Notes under the pieces: model-generated
Told to the model about the DNA's origin: nothing
Databases searched by the model: none
The model's input: only the letters and a program-made list of their open reading frames with translations
Part shown: positions 1 to 7,670 of the stretch, one piece after another
How positions within the stretch are numbered: position 1 is the first letter of the stretch
Layout: each line of letters begins with the position of its first letter
DNA from: Syntrophomonas sp.
GTDB taxonomy: Bacteria > Bacillota > Syntrophomonadia > Syntrophomonadales > Syntrophomonadaceae
DNA length: 64,000 nucleotides
Reading direction: 5' to 3'
NCBI GenBank assembly: GCA_016841245.1
Contig: JAENZN010000021.1
Coordinates: 1 to 64,000 of the forward strand
Made by a program: the position numbers and the translations under genes

Positions 1-60
1 ATCTACGATGAACGGGATGGCGAAGGAGCAAAGCACAAAATTATTGACAGACCCAACTAA
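1..60 (+). CDS. C-terminal end of an unidentified protein (partial)
   Basis: An open frame enters from the left edge and stops with TAA at 58-60, giving 19 residues ending in a charged tail (KHKIIDRPN). A rho-independent terminator about 95 bases downstream on the same strand fits the end of a plus-strand gene. Too little is present to name a family. Confidence 0.45.
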   Translation: MYDERDGEGAKHKIIDRPN

Positions 61-153
61 ATCGTCATAGGTCTGTTATAGCAAACGAATAATGATTTGT
101 TTTTCCTGCGACGACAAGTATTAACAGGGTAAAACAATTGTACCTCTTATATT

Positions 154-197
154 GGTGAGCAGGGGTTTGGTATTCATCTGCTCACCATCTTTCTTTT
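154..197 (+). terminator. Rho-independent terminator
   Basis: A perfect 9-bp stem (GGTGAGCAG at 154-162, CTGCTCACC at 178-186) is followed by a T-rich tract (ATCTTTCTTTT). It would end the gene whose last codons lie at 1-60. Confidence 0.7.
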
Positions 198-459
198 CCC
201 GCTTACCCTTTATATTGAAATTCTAATATTTTATCTGGAACATGTTTTTTAATAAGGTGTGAAAACCATCTATCGTTAAGGCTCTGGTGATGATGCCCAG
301 TTTGGTATATACCAAGAGGTATATATAATTTTGTCACATTTGTGGATGTCGAATTATTCTCGGGTTTTCTTTTGTACATTCCCTCCCTGCAGGTTGATTT
401 AAGAATGGCTAGTAGAGATGATTGTATAACCCACGGATGCTTGGAAAAGAAATAAAGGA

Positions 460-488
460 ACTCCTCGAGCAACTATGCTTGAGGAGCC
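460..488 (-). terminator. Terminator of the sigma/anti-sigma/gerW operon
   Basis: On the minus strand, downstream of gerW, a stem GCTCCTCAAGC / GCTCGAGGAG (one mismatch, short loop) is followed by TTCCTTTATTTCTTTT. This is a typical intrinsic terminator closing the minus-strand operon that begins near 2610. Confidence 0.7.
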
Positions 489-514
489 CTGGAGGCAAAT
501 CCTTGCCGATTGCA

Positions 515-865
515 CTATGCCTGGTTTTTATGACCGGACATATTGCTCATAATGTCCGGAATCATTTCTGCGATTTTGTCTATGGAACCCCGGTTGGTTA
601 AAGGCATTACACTTACTTCATCATCTTTAATGACTATCAATGCACTGGGAGAAATTCTGCCCCCGGCTCCTGAACCTCCACCAGTTCCATCCATACCCTT
701 GGGGTCCCTTCCTGAACCGCCACCGTTACCAGCACCAAAAGCAACGCTGATTACCGGGATGAGGGTAATGCTGCCTACTTGAATTGCTTCACCAAATACC
801 GTTTCAGTCTTAAAAAACTTTTCCAATTGTTCGAATAAAGCATTGATGTTTTGAGTTAAATCCAT
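515..865 (-). CDS. GerW/YtfJ-family sporulation protein
   Basis: This 116-residue protein has the GerW (YtfJ) pattern: a conserved N-terminal part (FKTETVFGEAIQVGSITLIP), a long Gly-rich loop at about residues 44-69, and a C-terminal segment with ISPSALIVIKDDEVSV. In Bacillus the family is made in the forespore and is needed for spore germination. The start has a strong site (AAAGGAGG) seven bases upstream. It follows the DUF2953 gene, the same pairing as ytfI-ytfJ in Bacillus. It also has its own ECF-type promoter overlapping the end of that gene, so its expression is probably tied to the sigma factor encoded at 2011-2583. Family call confident; role in this species inferred. Confidence 0.88.
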   Translation of the reverse strand: MDLTQNINALFEQLEKFFKTETVFGEAIQVGSITLIPVISVAFGAGNGGGSGRDPKGMDGTGGGSGAGGRISPSALIVIKDDEVSVMPLTNRGSIDKIAEMIPDIMSNMSGHKNQA

Positions 866-907
866 AGCTTTTCCTCCTTTCTGTGATTATTCAAAGCACC
901 CTATTTT

Positions 908-935
908 ATATACCCGCTGTCATTAAAAAGGTTGC
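908..935 (-). promoter_or_regulatory. ECF-type promoter for gerW
   Basis: Minus strand: a -35 element GCAACC (935-930) followed by TTTTT, 14 bases of spacing, then GGGTATAT (915-908) and AAAATAGG. The same -35 and -10 with the same spacing occur before the sigma factor gene at 2639-2612. GCAACC-type -35 boxes are common for ECF sigma factors. It overlaps the stop codon of the DUF2953 gene and leaves a leader of roughly 35 bases before gerW. Confidence 0.7.
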
Positions 936-1582
936 ACTGCAGGCTGCTTAACAGGTTTTTTGTTTTTCCTTACTGCTGACAGGAATCGCCAGGTTGATGC
1001 TTGAAAAACAAACTTTATTAAATACCAAAGTAATAATGCTAGAGTAATGGAACCGACAATCTCCAGATATATTTCCAAGTAATCCTGATCCCATACTGGA
1101 TTCAAGTTTATAGTGTAAGTATCGTTCATCCTGCCCAGTAAATAACAGCAGGGCAGAACCCAGGCAGTGATCTCAGGTTCATAGAAGCCATAGCTGCCGT
1201 TGATGATAATGTCATCTGGTTTGAATGCTGCCAGGAGATTCTTAAACAGTTTCCAGATAGTGATCTGAAGTCTATTTTCTAAAAAACTCTGCAAAATTGT
1301 GAATCCCGCAAAAGTTTTATTTTGATTTCTATCAGGGCTAATCTCTTTCCTCGACCTTGGTCGATTTCGCACCGGCCAGGATATACCTAAAAATTTAAAC
1401 CGCAGCATATTTATATCGGTTGAAGGTTTTAACTCACATTTATACAGGAAGCCTGACCAAATCTTGAAAGAATATTTCAGTCTGTCTTGATATTGAGCAT
1501 TTATGGTGTATTTAAGAGGAATGAACAAAATCATCAATATTAAAATTATGACCACCAGCAGTAAAGCTAAAATAATATACAT
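923..1582 (-). CDS. DUF2953 domain membrane protein (YtfI-like)
   Basis: The 219-residue protein starts with a hydrophobic helix (about residues 1-22), has a middle region with the WPVRNRPRSRK and PDDIIINGSYGFYEPE segments seen in DUF2953 proteins, and a second hydrophobic segment near residues 177-195. Function is unknown. The family is usually found directly before gerW/ytfJ in spore formers, as here. It lies 8 bases downstream of the anti-sigma factor gene with an AGGTAGGTG site, so it is probably co-transcribed with the sigma and anti-sigma genes. A sporulation or envelope role is inferred only from context. Confidence 0.8.
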   Translation of the reverse strand: MYIILALLLVVIILILMILFIPLKYTINAQYQDRLKYSFKIWSGFLYKCELKPSTDINMLRFKFLGISWPVRNRPRSRKEISPDRNQNKTFAGFTILQSFLENRLQITIWKLFKNLLAAFKPDDIIINGSYGFYEPEITAWVLPCCYLLGRMNDTYTINLNPVWDQDYLEIYLEIVGSITLALLLWYLIKFVFQASTWRFLSAVRKNKKPVKQPAVQPF

Positions 1583-1590
1583 CCAGGCAC

Positions 1591-2007
1591 CTACCTTTTT
1601 AGCGATATTATTTTACGTATGTCCAGTTTTTTACCCACATAGTTTCTGGTATTGTTCCCCGCAGTCTTGATTAGATTGGCCCCAGGCAGGAATTGCATAT
1701 AATTTACCGCCAGTTTCATTGAAGAGGTCTGAATTCTATATACATCCGCCAGAGAAGCATTATCCTGCAAGGATTCTAATTCTTCAAAACAGTGATCATA
1801 AGTATTTTTCCGTAATTTGGCCAATTTATGATGGGGTATATTAATATGCTCATGAAAACGAAGATCCCAGTCCAATATCTTCAACTGGTTTAATTCCCGT
1901 CTGCACTCGGGACATGTTTTAAGGTGTTCTTCCAGGAGCTCAGCTTCCAGTACATTTAGTTCCCGGTCCAAGTACTCATGCAGTAATTCTCTATTAATTT
2001 CACACAC
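1591..2007 (-). CDS. Soluble zinc-finger anti-sigma factor
   Basis: The 138-residue protein carries the ZAS motif H-x3-C-x2-C (His28, Cys32, Cys35) within an N-terminal helical region typical of anti-sigma factors (zf-HC2). No transmembrane helix is visible after it, unlike RsiW-type proteins, so it should act in the cytoplasm, perhaps as a redox or zinc sensor like RsrA. It starts with GTG six bases after GGAGGTG, and begins right after the sigma factor stop codon, indicating translational coupling. Binding to the upstream-encoded sigma factor is inferred from gene order. Confidence 0.85.
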   Translation of the reverse strand: MCEINRELLHEYLDRELNVLEAELLEEHLKTCPECRRELNQLKILDWDLRFHEHINIPHHKLAKLRKNTYDHCFEELESLQDNASLADVYRIQTSSMKLAVNYMQFLPGANLIKTAGNNTRNYVGKKLDIRKIISLKR

Positions 2008-2010
2008 TTA

Positions 2011-2583
2011 TTACACCTCCAGCAGCCCAGAGCTTTCCAGCCTTTTTTTAAGCATATTCCTTGCCCGGCACAGATTGCTTTTTACTGTACCCACAGGTTG
2101 ATCCAGGTCGGATGCTATTTCCTTATAGCTCATTTCCTCAACATATCTCAGGGTTAAAACCATTCTATAAGAATCGGGCAGTTCCAAGATTGCTTCATCA
2201 ATAATTCTTTTCATATCTTTTGCTGCTGCGTCTTTTTCTATATTAGTATGAGAATCAATAACATTGATCAAGTCTGGTTTATTAAAATCTAGATTATCCA
2301 GAGCGGCGTGAATATGCTTTTGGTGATCACGTTCATAGTTCAAACAGGTATTAACAGCAATTCTTTTTAGCCAGGGCCAAAAAGATCTTGATTCATCAAA
2401 AGTACTTATTGAACGAAAAACTTTGATAAATACCTCCTGCATTATATCCATGCTGCTCTCGTGATTTCTGGCATAACTGAAACATAGTCTATACAATTGA
2501 CCTTCATAAGAGCTCAGCAATATATCAAAAGCATCTCGTTCCATGTTTTTGCATCTGCGGATAAGATTGATCGAAATGTCCAT
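2011..2583 (-). CDS. ECF-family RNA polymerase sigma factor
   Basis: The protein (190 residues from ATG at 2583) has sigma region 2 (FDILLSSYEGQLYRLCFSYA, DIMQEVFIKVFR, FWPWLKRIAVNTCLNY) and region 4 (LPDSYRMVLTLRYVEEMSYK, then a helix-turn-helix ending GTVKSNLCRARNMLKKRL). An earlier in-frame GTG exists at 2604. I prefer ATG at 2583 because it has AAAAGGAAA at good spacing and because the promoter at 2612-2639 would start the transcript near 2604. The sigma factor is followed by its probable anti-sigma factor. The identical promoter motif upstream suggests autoregulation. Confidence 0.9.
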   Translation of the reverse strand: MDISINLIRRCKNMERDAFDILLSSYEGQLYRLCFSYARNHESSMDIMQEVFIKVFRSISTFDESRSFWPWLKRIAVNTCLNYERDHQKHIHAALDNLDFNKPDLINVIDSHTNIEKDAAAKDMKRIIDEAILELPDSYRMVLTLRYVEEMSYKEIASDLDQPVGTVKSNLCRARNMLKKRLESSGLLEV

Positions 2584-2611
2584 AGCCAATTTCCTTTTTA
2601 TCACCTATTTA

Positions 2612-2639
2612 ATATACCCTTGAGAATCAAAAAGGTTGC
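2612..2639 (-). promoter_or_regulatory. ECF-type promoter of the sigma factor operon
   Basis: Minus strand: GCAACC (2639-2634) plus TTTTT, 14 bases between the boxes, and GGGTATAT (2619-2612) followed by TAAATAGG. It matches the gerW promoter at 935-908 in both boxes, spacing and the start-site region, which argues for one sigma factor reading both, most simply the one encoded here. Confidence 0.72.
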
Positions 2640-2832
2640 AATTATCTATATTATGGTCAAACATCGTGGGAAATAAGTCATTTAGCACCTTGGAGCATGT
2701 TAACGAGAATAGATTAAAACTTGAATCCAGATTTAAATATAATATTCTTATGCATTGTTAACAATAGTGTCGGTAATTACCATTTAAAGGTATCCAATTT
2801 AGATATAAAGGTGATAACAGCAAATACCAGCT

Positions 2833-2861
2833 TTGACTATATCTAAAAGTTATAATATCAT
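2833..2861 (+). promoter_or_regulatory. Sigma-A-type promoter for the riboswitch-osmolyte transport operon
   Basis: TTGACT (2833-2838), 17 bases, TATCAT (2856-2861): five of six consensus bases in each box with ideal spacing. Transcription would start near 2868, just before the riboswitch. The surrounding sequence is very AT-rich with other TATAAT-like hexamers, so the exact -10 is not certain. Confidence 0.55.
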
Positions 2862-2884
2862 TAAATATAATATAATAATATTAT

Positions 2885-3035
2885 AAGGTGGGCGCCGAGG
2901 TCTTTTATCATAAGGCGCGGGGGAACCGAAATTTGGGGCGAATTCCTGGGATGATCATAGAGATTCCGGGATAGGGCTGACCCGAGTCCGAGCCCGACAG
3001 CTAACCCCGTAGGCGAAACGGGCTATCAGGTCGAG
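2885..3035 (+). promoter_or_regulatory. Cyclic di-AMP riboswitch (ydaO/yuaA type)
   Basis: The leader contains the conserved blocks of the ydaO motif in order: GCGGGGGAACCGAAA (near 2917), GGGGCGAATTCC (near 2935), a GGG(A)TAGGGCTGA segment, then CCGAGTCCGAGCCCG and CAGCTAACCCCGTAGGC (2980-3014). These riboswitches bind c-di-AMP and usually turn off osmolyte and potassium transport genes. Here it lies directly before a glycine-betaine-type ABC transporter operon, the expected regulatory target. Identified from remembered consensus blocks, not a covariance search. Confidence 0.88.
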
Positions 3036-3040
3036 TTTTT
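2994..3040 (+). terminator. Possible riboswitch expression-platform terminator
   Basis: The 3' part of the aptamer can refold into a stepped hairpin (CGAC 2995-2998 with GTCG 3030-3033; CCCGT 3006-3010 with ACGGG 3018-3022) followed by TTTTT at 3036-3040. Sharing bases with the aptamer core is what a switchable terminator needs. Inferred by eye. Confidence 0.45.
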
Positions 3041-3186
3041 ATGTAATTATACACGTAGATATATCGGCAGGAGCTAATGTTGCATTATTCTGCGGATTTA
3101 TATTGTATACGCTATTTAATGTGAATTATTTTTATAGCCTTTCTTTCATGCCTTGCGTTGCCTGCCAGCAAGGAGGATAAGTTTTC

Positions 3187-4260
3187 ATGCAAAAAATTAG
3201 AAAACCACTGAGGAACTCGAGAGTTGGGGTGATTTCCTTTACTGTCGTGCTGTCTTTTTGTCTGCTGGTGGCCGGATGCGGTGGAGCAGGCAGTGAAGAA
3301 CAGGAGGGCAATAATAACACTGTTGAGAAACCGGTACTGGTTATGGCTGATGTTAGTTGGGACAGCGTTAAAGTTCACAACCGCATCGCAGGTTTTATTA
3401 TCGAGAAAGGGTACGGTTATCCGGAATGCGAATATGTTTTCTGCGAAACGCTTCCAGCTCTGCAGGGACTGCAGTATGGGGATTTAGACATCTATATGGA
3501 AGTATGGGCAGACAATATCATAGATGCCTGGAATGCAGCTCTGGAAGAGGGTACGGTAAAGGACTTGGGTTCCAATTTTCCCGATGCACCCCAGGGCTGG
3601 TATGTGCCAACCTATATGATTACTGGAGATCCGGACAGGGGTATAGAAGCAGTAGCCCCGGATCTGAAATCAGTCAGCGACCTGCCGAAATACCAGGAAC
3701 TGTTTAAGGACCCTGAAGTTCCAACCAAAGGGCGTTTTTACAACAGTCCTCCGGGCTGGAAATGTACCGAGATAAATGAATATAAATTTGCAGCTTATGG
3801 TTTGAATGATACCTTTAATCTATTTAGCAGCGGTTCAGATACAGCTCTGGCTGCATCTATGGCTACCGCTTATGAAAAAGGAGAACCATGGGTGGGGTAT
3901 TACTGGGAACCTACCTGGGTGATGGGTAAACTTGATATGACTCTCCTGGAGGAACCGGTTTATGATGAATCCCTGTGGTCGGCAGATGGTGGTTATGCCT
4001 GTGCTTATCCGGCAGCCAAGGTATTGATCGGAATAAACAGTGAAATGGAAAACACTTCACCAGAGGTAATTGAATTTTTGAATAATTACGATACGACTCT
4101 GGGGCAGAACAATGATTTCCTGGCTTTTATGATGGATAATGACGGGGATGTAGAAAAAGCCGCCATCTACTTTTTGCGGACCTACCCGGAGGTATGGAAA
4201 TCATGGGTACCTGAAGATGTGGCAAACAAGGTGGAAGCAGTACTCGAAGGGGTGGACTAA
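3187..4260 (+). CDS. Glycine betaine/proline-type ABC transporter, substrate-binding lipoprotein
   Basis: This 357-residue protein has a lipoprotein signal ending in LVAGC (lipidated Cys31), then an OpuAC/ProX-type domain (DVSWDSVKVHNRIAGF near the N-terminus, QYGDLDIYMEVWADN, ending with RTYPEVWKSWVPEDVANKV). It should capture a quaternary ammonium osmolyte such as glycine betaine outside the membrane and deliver it to the permease encoded two genes downstream. Start ATG follows AAGGAGG. Exact substrate (betaine, proline betaine, choline) cannot be read from the sequence. Control by the c-di-AMP riboswitch fits osmoprotectant import. Confidence 0.87.
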   Translation: MQKIRKPLRNSRVGVISFTVVLSFCLLVAGCGGAGSEEQEGNNNTVEKPVLVMADVSWDSVKVHNRIAGFIIEKGYGYPECEYVFCETLPALQGLQYGDLDIYMEVWADNIIDAWNAALEEGTVKDLGSNFPDAPQGWYVPTYMITGDPDRGIEAVAPDLKSVSDLPKYQELFKDPEVPTKGRFYNSPPGWKCTEINEYKFAAYGLNDTFNLFSSGSDTALAASMATAYEKGEPWVGYYWEPTWVMGKLDMTLLEEPVYDESLWSADGGYACAYPAAKVLIGINSEMENTSPEVIEFLNNYDTTLGQNNDFLAFMMDNDGDVEKAAIYFLRTYPEVWKSWVPEDVANKVEAVLEGVD

Positions 4261-4261
4261 A

Positions 4262-5182
4262 TTGGATAGCAATTCCGAAACATATATTCTGGAGGTTGAA
4301 AACCTGTGGAAGGTGTTTGCAAAAGACAAAATAGAATGTAATCTATATGATGCTGCAGCGGTAGGAAAGCTGGAAGCTGCGGGTGGAGTTGTGGCCGTAC
4401 GGGATATTTCTTTTAAAATCAAACGGGGAGAGGTTTTCGTAATTATGGGTCTGTCCGGAAGCGGCAAATCAACCTTGATACGATGTATACCCCGGCTGAT
4501 TGATCCCAGCTCCGGTAGGATAATGATGAATGGTGATAATGTTTCGGAAATGGATCAAGAGCAGTTGACCGAATTTCGCCGTACCAAAGCGGCCATGGTT
4601 TTCCAGCATTACGGTCTGCTGCCTCACCGCACAGTTCTGGAAAATGTGTCCTTTGGACTTAAACTGCGTGGTGTGGAACAAAAAGACCGAGAAATGAAAG
4701 CGGAACAGGCTATAGAACAGGTCGGGCTCAAGGGATGGGAAGCCCATTATCCCTCTCAGCTTTCAGGTGGCATGCAGCAGAGAGTTGGAATTGCCAGGGC
4801 TCTGGTACAGGAGACCGATTTGCTTCTTTTAGATGAACCCTTCAGCGGCCTGGATCCCCTTATACGCCGGGAGATGCAGGAGGAACTCCTGCGGCTGCAG
4901 GAGCAGCTGCATAAAACTATGGTCTTTGTTACTCATGACCTGAGTGAAGCGGTTCGTCTGGGTGACCGTATGGCGGTGATGAAAAGCGGTGAGTTTGTAC
5001 AGGAAGGAACTCCTCAGGAGATAATTATGCATCCGGCTGATGAATATGTACAGCGCTTTGTTCAGGATGAGCAAAAGATTGCGCTTATGATGGAACAAGA
5101 CAACAAGCCCAGCAATGTAAGAACCCTGCCGGTTCGTTCAGGCGGATGCAGTGATAAGGCTGTATCGGGTACCAGGAGGTGA
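4262..5182 (+). CDS. Glycine betaine/proline-type ABC transporter, ATPase
   Basis: The ATPase has Walker A GLSGSGKST (about residues 63-71), the signature LSGGMQQR, Walker B LLLLDEPFSGLD and the H-loop FVTHD. The N-terminal region before Walker A is long with VVAVRDISF, as in ProV/OpuAA. No pair of CBS domains follows, so the ionic-strength sensor of classical OpuAA is missing; the C-terminus is a short tail. I chose TTG at 4262, eight bases after GGGGTGG; a longer frame reaches back into the preceding gene. It would energise betaine uptake together with the flanking genes. Confidence 0.87.
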   Translation: MDSNSETYILEVENLWKVFAKDKIECNLYDAAAVGKLEAAGGVVAVRDISFKIKRGEVFVIMGLSGSGKSTLIRCIPRLIDPSSGRIMMNGDNVSEMDQEQLTEFRRTKAAMVFQHYGLLPHRTVLENVSFGLKLRGVEQKDREMKAEQAIEQVGLKGWEAHYPSQLSGGMQQRVGIARALVQETDLLLLDEPFSGLDPLIRREMQEELLRLQEQLHKTMVFVTHDLSEAVRLGDRMAVMKSGEFVQEGTPQEIIMHPADEYVQRFVQDEQKIALMMEQDNKPSNVRTLPVRSGGCSDKAVSGTRR

Positions 5183-5186
5183 AAAC

Positions 5187-6044
5187 ATGTTTCCGGAAGC
5201 ATTAGAATACCACGTAGCTCCGTATATCAGTAATTTTGTCAAATGGCTGCTGCATACTTGCGGCCCGGCCTTTGATGCCTTCAGCAACTCATTAATTACC
5301 ATTATGGTACAGATTGAGCATGGTCTTTTATTTATACCCTGGTGGTTATGGGCGATTGGAATAATGTTTCTGTCCTGGCGTATCACCAGGCACATTGGTA
5401 AAACCATCCTTCCCGCCGTGCTGCTCATGACGATAGGAATGCTGGGATTATGGGATGTTGCCATGGAGACCCTCTCAATAATTATTGTATCAGTTGTCCT
5501 GGCCTTAATCATTGGTATCCCTTCGGGTATCGCGATGGCGGTATCGAACCGGGTCAATACCGTATTTACGCCTATTCTGGATGCCATGCAAACTATGCCC
5601 AGCTTTGTATACCTTATCCCAGCCTTGATGCTCTTCCACCTGGGAAAAGTACCTGCAGTGGTGGCTACAGTTATTTATGCGGTGCCTCCGGTGCAGAGAC
5701 TTACTAATTTAGGTATAAGGCAGGTTTCTGAATCAGTGCAGGAAGCAGCTCTGGCATTTGGTGCTACTCCCTGGCAGTTAATGAAGGAAGTGCGTTTACC
5801 CCTGGCCATGCCATCTATACTGGCGGGAATCAACCAGACTACCATGATGGCTCTGGCGATGGTGGTAATTGCCAGTATGATTGGAGCTGGAGGTCTGGGC
5901 GAGAAAGTGCTGGTTGCCACCAACCGGATAGATGTAGGGGGAGGATTCGAAGCTGGATGGGCTATTGTGGTCCTGGCCATAATTATTGATCGCCTCAGTC
6001 AGGGAGCGGCCGGTAAATTCGATAATACTAATATACAGAGGTAG
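5187..6044 (+). CDS. Glycine betaine/proline-type ABC transporter, permease
   Basis: This 285-residue integral membrane protein has several hydrophobic helices and the cytoplasmic EAA loop that contacts the ATPase (EAALAFGATPWQLMKEVRLP), as in ProW/OpuAB. ATG at 5187 follows AGGAGGTG, which overlaps the ATPase stop, so translation is coupled. It is the last gene of the riboswitch-controlled operon, ended by the hairpin at 6051-6089. The N-terminus (about 60 residues before the transport domain) is longer than in minimal permeases and includes an extra hydrophobic stretch. Confidence 0.87.
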   Translation: MFPEALEYHVAPYISNFVKWLLHTCGPAFDAFSNSLITIMVQIEHGLLFIPWWLWAIGIMFLSWRITRHIGKTILPAVLLMTIGMLGLWDVAMETLSIIIVSVVLALIIGIPSGIAMAVSNRVNTVFTPILDAMQTMPSFVYLIPALMLFHLGKVPAVVATVIYAVPPVQRLTNLGIRQVSESVQEAALAFGATPWQLMKEVRLPLAMPSILAGINQTTMMALAMVVIASMIGAGGLGEKVLVATNRIDVGGGFEAGWAIVVLAIIIDRLSQGAAGKFDNTNIQR

Positions 6045-6050
6045 AGTTTA

Positions 6051-6089
6051 AAAAGCCTGTTGGCCATATTTTTGGTCAACAGGCTTTTC
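6051..6089 (+). terminator. Bidirectional intrinsic terminator
   Basis: Perfect stem AAAAGCCTGTTG (6051-6062) with CAACAGGCTTTT (6077-6088), loop of 14 bases, T-run on the plus strand and A-run on the other side. It separates the convergent transporter operon and flagellar rod genes. Confidence 0.8.
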
Positions 6090-6107
6090 TTGTTAGTACC
6101 GGGGATA

Positions 6108-6467
6108 CTATTCCTTTTCCACCAACTGTGAACTGAGCTGTTTATATAGAAGATCTGCTATACCCAGCGAACCAGTTTTACTCATATTTTTAGCATATTC
6201 ATCATACAGCATGGATTCATAAGTTTCGGTGGCAAAACCACGCTCTATTAAATCACTGTGGGAGATGCAAGCTCTCATTGAATCCAGAACCTTGTTTATA
6301 AATACACTTTCTAACTGTTGACAGGATTCATATAATTTTTTCTGGTCATCACTTTGAATAGCACTGTTTAAGGCCCGGTCAAAACTAGTCATCTCTGAAG
6401 TTTCTTGGGCAACGGAAGTACTGGTCTGAGCCGTTTGCATGTTTATCATGTTGGTATCGATCATCAT
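6108..6467 (-). CDS. Flagellar rod-binding protein, FlgJ N-terminal-like
   Basis: The 119-residue protein matches the rod-binding domain of FlgJ: ESCQQLESVFINKVLDSMRA followed by the YESMLYDEYAKNMSKTGSLG signature and an amphipathic end. It lacks the C-terminal muramidase domain of proteobacterial FlgJ, as is usual in Firmicutes. It should help assemble the flagellar rod through the peptidoglycan. ATG at 6467 follows AAGGAGC. It lies 24 bases after flgG and is probably co-transcribed with it. Confidence 0.85.
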   Translation of the reverse strand: MMIDTNMINMQTAQTSTSVAQETSEMTSFDRALNSAIQSDDQKKLYESCQQLESVFINKVLDSMRACISHSDLIERGFATETYESMLYDEYAKNMSKTGSLGIADLLYKQLSSQLVEKE

Positions 6468-6491
6468 ATTCTTAAGCTCCTTAATGAAAAT

Positions 6492-7277
6492 TTATCTGCG
6501 CAGATTGGCCGCCGTCTGCAGCATCTCGTCTGAAGCGGTAATAACTTTCGAATTCATCTCATAAGCACGCTGAGCAGATATTAAATCAACCATTTCATCA
6601 ACGATTTGTACATTGGATAATTCCAAGTATCCGGATTGCAGGTACACCGACGAATCATCATCAGGATCCCAGTCTTCAGGATCTCCAGAGCTAGCTGATG
6701 CTGCATAAAGGTTGCCGCCAAGTTTTTCTAATCCGTTCAGATTCATAAACTTAACCAGTTCTATTTGACCAGCTTCCTCAGCTTCATCGCCATCAGAAGT
6801 CGTATATGTTACGATTCCGTCTTTGGCGATGGCAATATCGGTTGCATTTTCGTCAATAGAATCTGTACCCACCACTATGTAACCATCAGAAGTGCAGAGA
6901 TTTCCCTCTGAATCAATTTTAAAAGATCCATCTCGGGTATAAAGTTCTTCGTCATATCCCGGCACTTCAACTTTAAAGAAAGCCTGACCGATAATAGCTA
7001 CATCTGTGGAATTGTCAGTTTCCTGCAAGCTTCCCTGTCTAAATGACGTAGATATAGCAGAAGGTTTTACCCCGAGACCAACCGCAACTCCTACGGGGTC
7101 ATTAGTATTAGTACCTGAAATTGGACGATTAATTTGCTGATACAGAAGATCCTGAAATTCTGCCCTTTGTTTTTTATAGGAAGTTGTATTAACGTTGGAA
7201 ATATTATTGGCGATGGTATCAACATTTAACTGCTGGGCATACATTCCTGTACTGGCAGTATAGAGAGACCTCATCAT
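6492..7277 (-). CDS. flgG: Flagellar basal-body distal rod protein FlgG
   Basis: The 261-residue protein starts MMRSLYTASTGMYAQQLNVD and has the ANNISNVNTTSYKKQR motif of flagellar rod/hook proteins, a middle domain with QAFFKVE and YTRDGSFKID, and the C-terminal MVDLISAQRAYEMNSKVI signature. Length and N-terminus fit FlgG, the distal rod subunit outside the membrane. An Asp-rich loop (PEDWDPDDDSS) is a local insertion. Start ATG follows AAGGAGGATC. Other flagellar genes are not in the window, so this is a small detached rod cluster. Confidence 0.9.
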   Translation of the reverse strand: MMRSLYTASTGMYAQQLNVDTIANNISNVNTTSYKKQRAEFQDLLYQQINRPISGTNTNDPVGVAVGLGVKPSAISTSFRQGSLQETDNSTDVAIIGQAFFKVEVPGYDEELYTRDGSFKIDSEGNLCTSDGYIVVGTDSIDENATDIAIAKDGIVTYTTSDGDEAEEAGQIELVKFMNLNGLEKLGGNLYAASASSGDPEDWDPDDDSSVYLQSGYLELSNVQIVDEMVDLISAQRAYEMNSKVITASDEMLQTAANLRR

Positions 7278-7670
7278 AACTTTGATCCTCCTTGTTATAC
7301 AGTATTGATGGCGGTACTTCAGTCAGTCGGTACCGTAATGGGCCTCTCGAAATGAGTCCAGCCCAATATAATATAATTCTTTTATATTATCGTAATGTAT
7401 AAGCAATAGCTTAATAGAAAATATAAAAATTTTCTTTAGGCTTAAAGAAAAAACAGGAGTATTTATAAAACGACAGCATTATGGCAGATACAGTCACAAT
7501 AATTTAATTCCGGTAATATTATCGGCTGCTGGTTGGTGCAATTGCAGCTGTCATAACACCAAGTATTCACCAATATCGCAGCCTGTCCCGAATATAAAAG
7601 AAACTTTTCTGAAATTTTTCATATATTAAAAGTATAGACGAAATTCACAGTGCTGGGAGGGATGAGTAAG
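7278..7670. other. Intergenic region between flgG and ylmC-like gene
   Basis: Divergent promoter region of about 390 bases, AT-rich. On the minus strand GCCGATAA (7526-7519) equals the -10 box of flagellar sigma-28 promoters, but the base run at the -35 position (GCAA) is a poor match to TAAA. No open frame or strong hairpin seen. Confidence 0.4.

Noticed and set aside
203-472. Minus-strand open frame of 89 codons after gerW
   Set aside because: Its TTG start lies inside the terminator hairpin of the gerW operon, has no ribosome-binding site, and the composition does not resemble the neighbours.
2584-2604. GTG at 2604 as the sigma factor start
   Set aside because: The ECF promoter at 2612-2639 would begin the RNA at about this base, and the ATG at 2583 has a better ribosome-binding site.
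3112-3378. Minus-strand frames opposite the start of the betaine-binding protein gene
   Set aside because: They are antisense to a well-supported lipoprotein gene and its leader and lack their own start signals.
5138-5587. 149-codon minus-strand frame opposite the betaine permease
   Set aside because: Shadow of a membrane-protein gene; no ribosome-binding site and no recognisable family.
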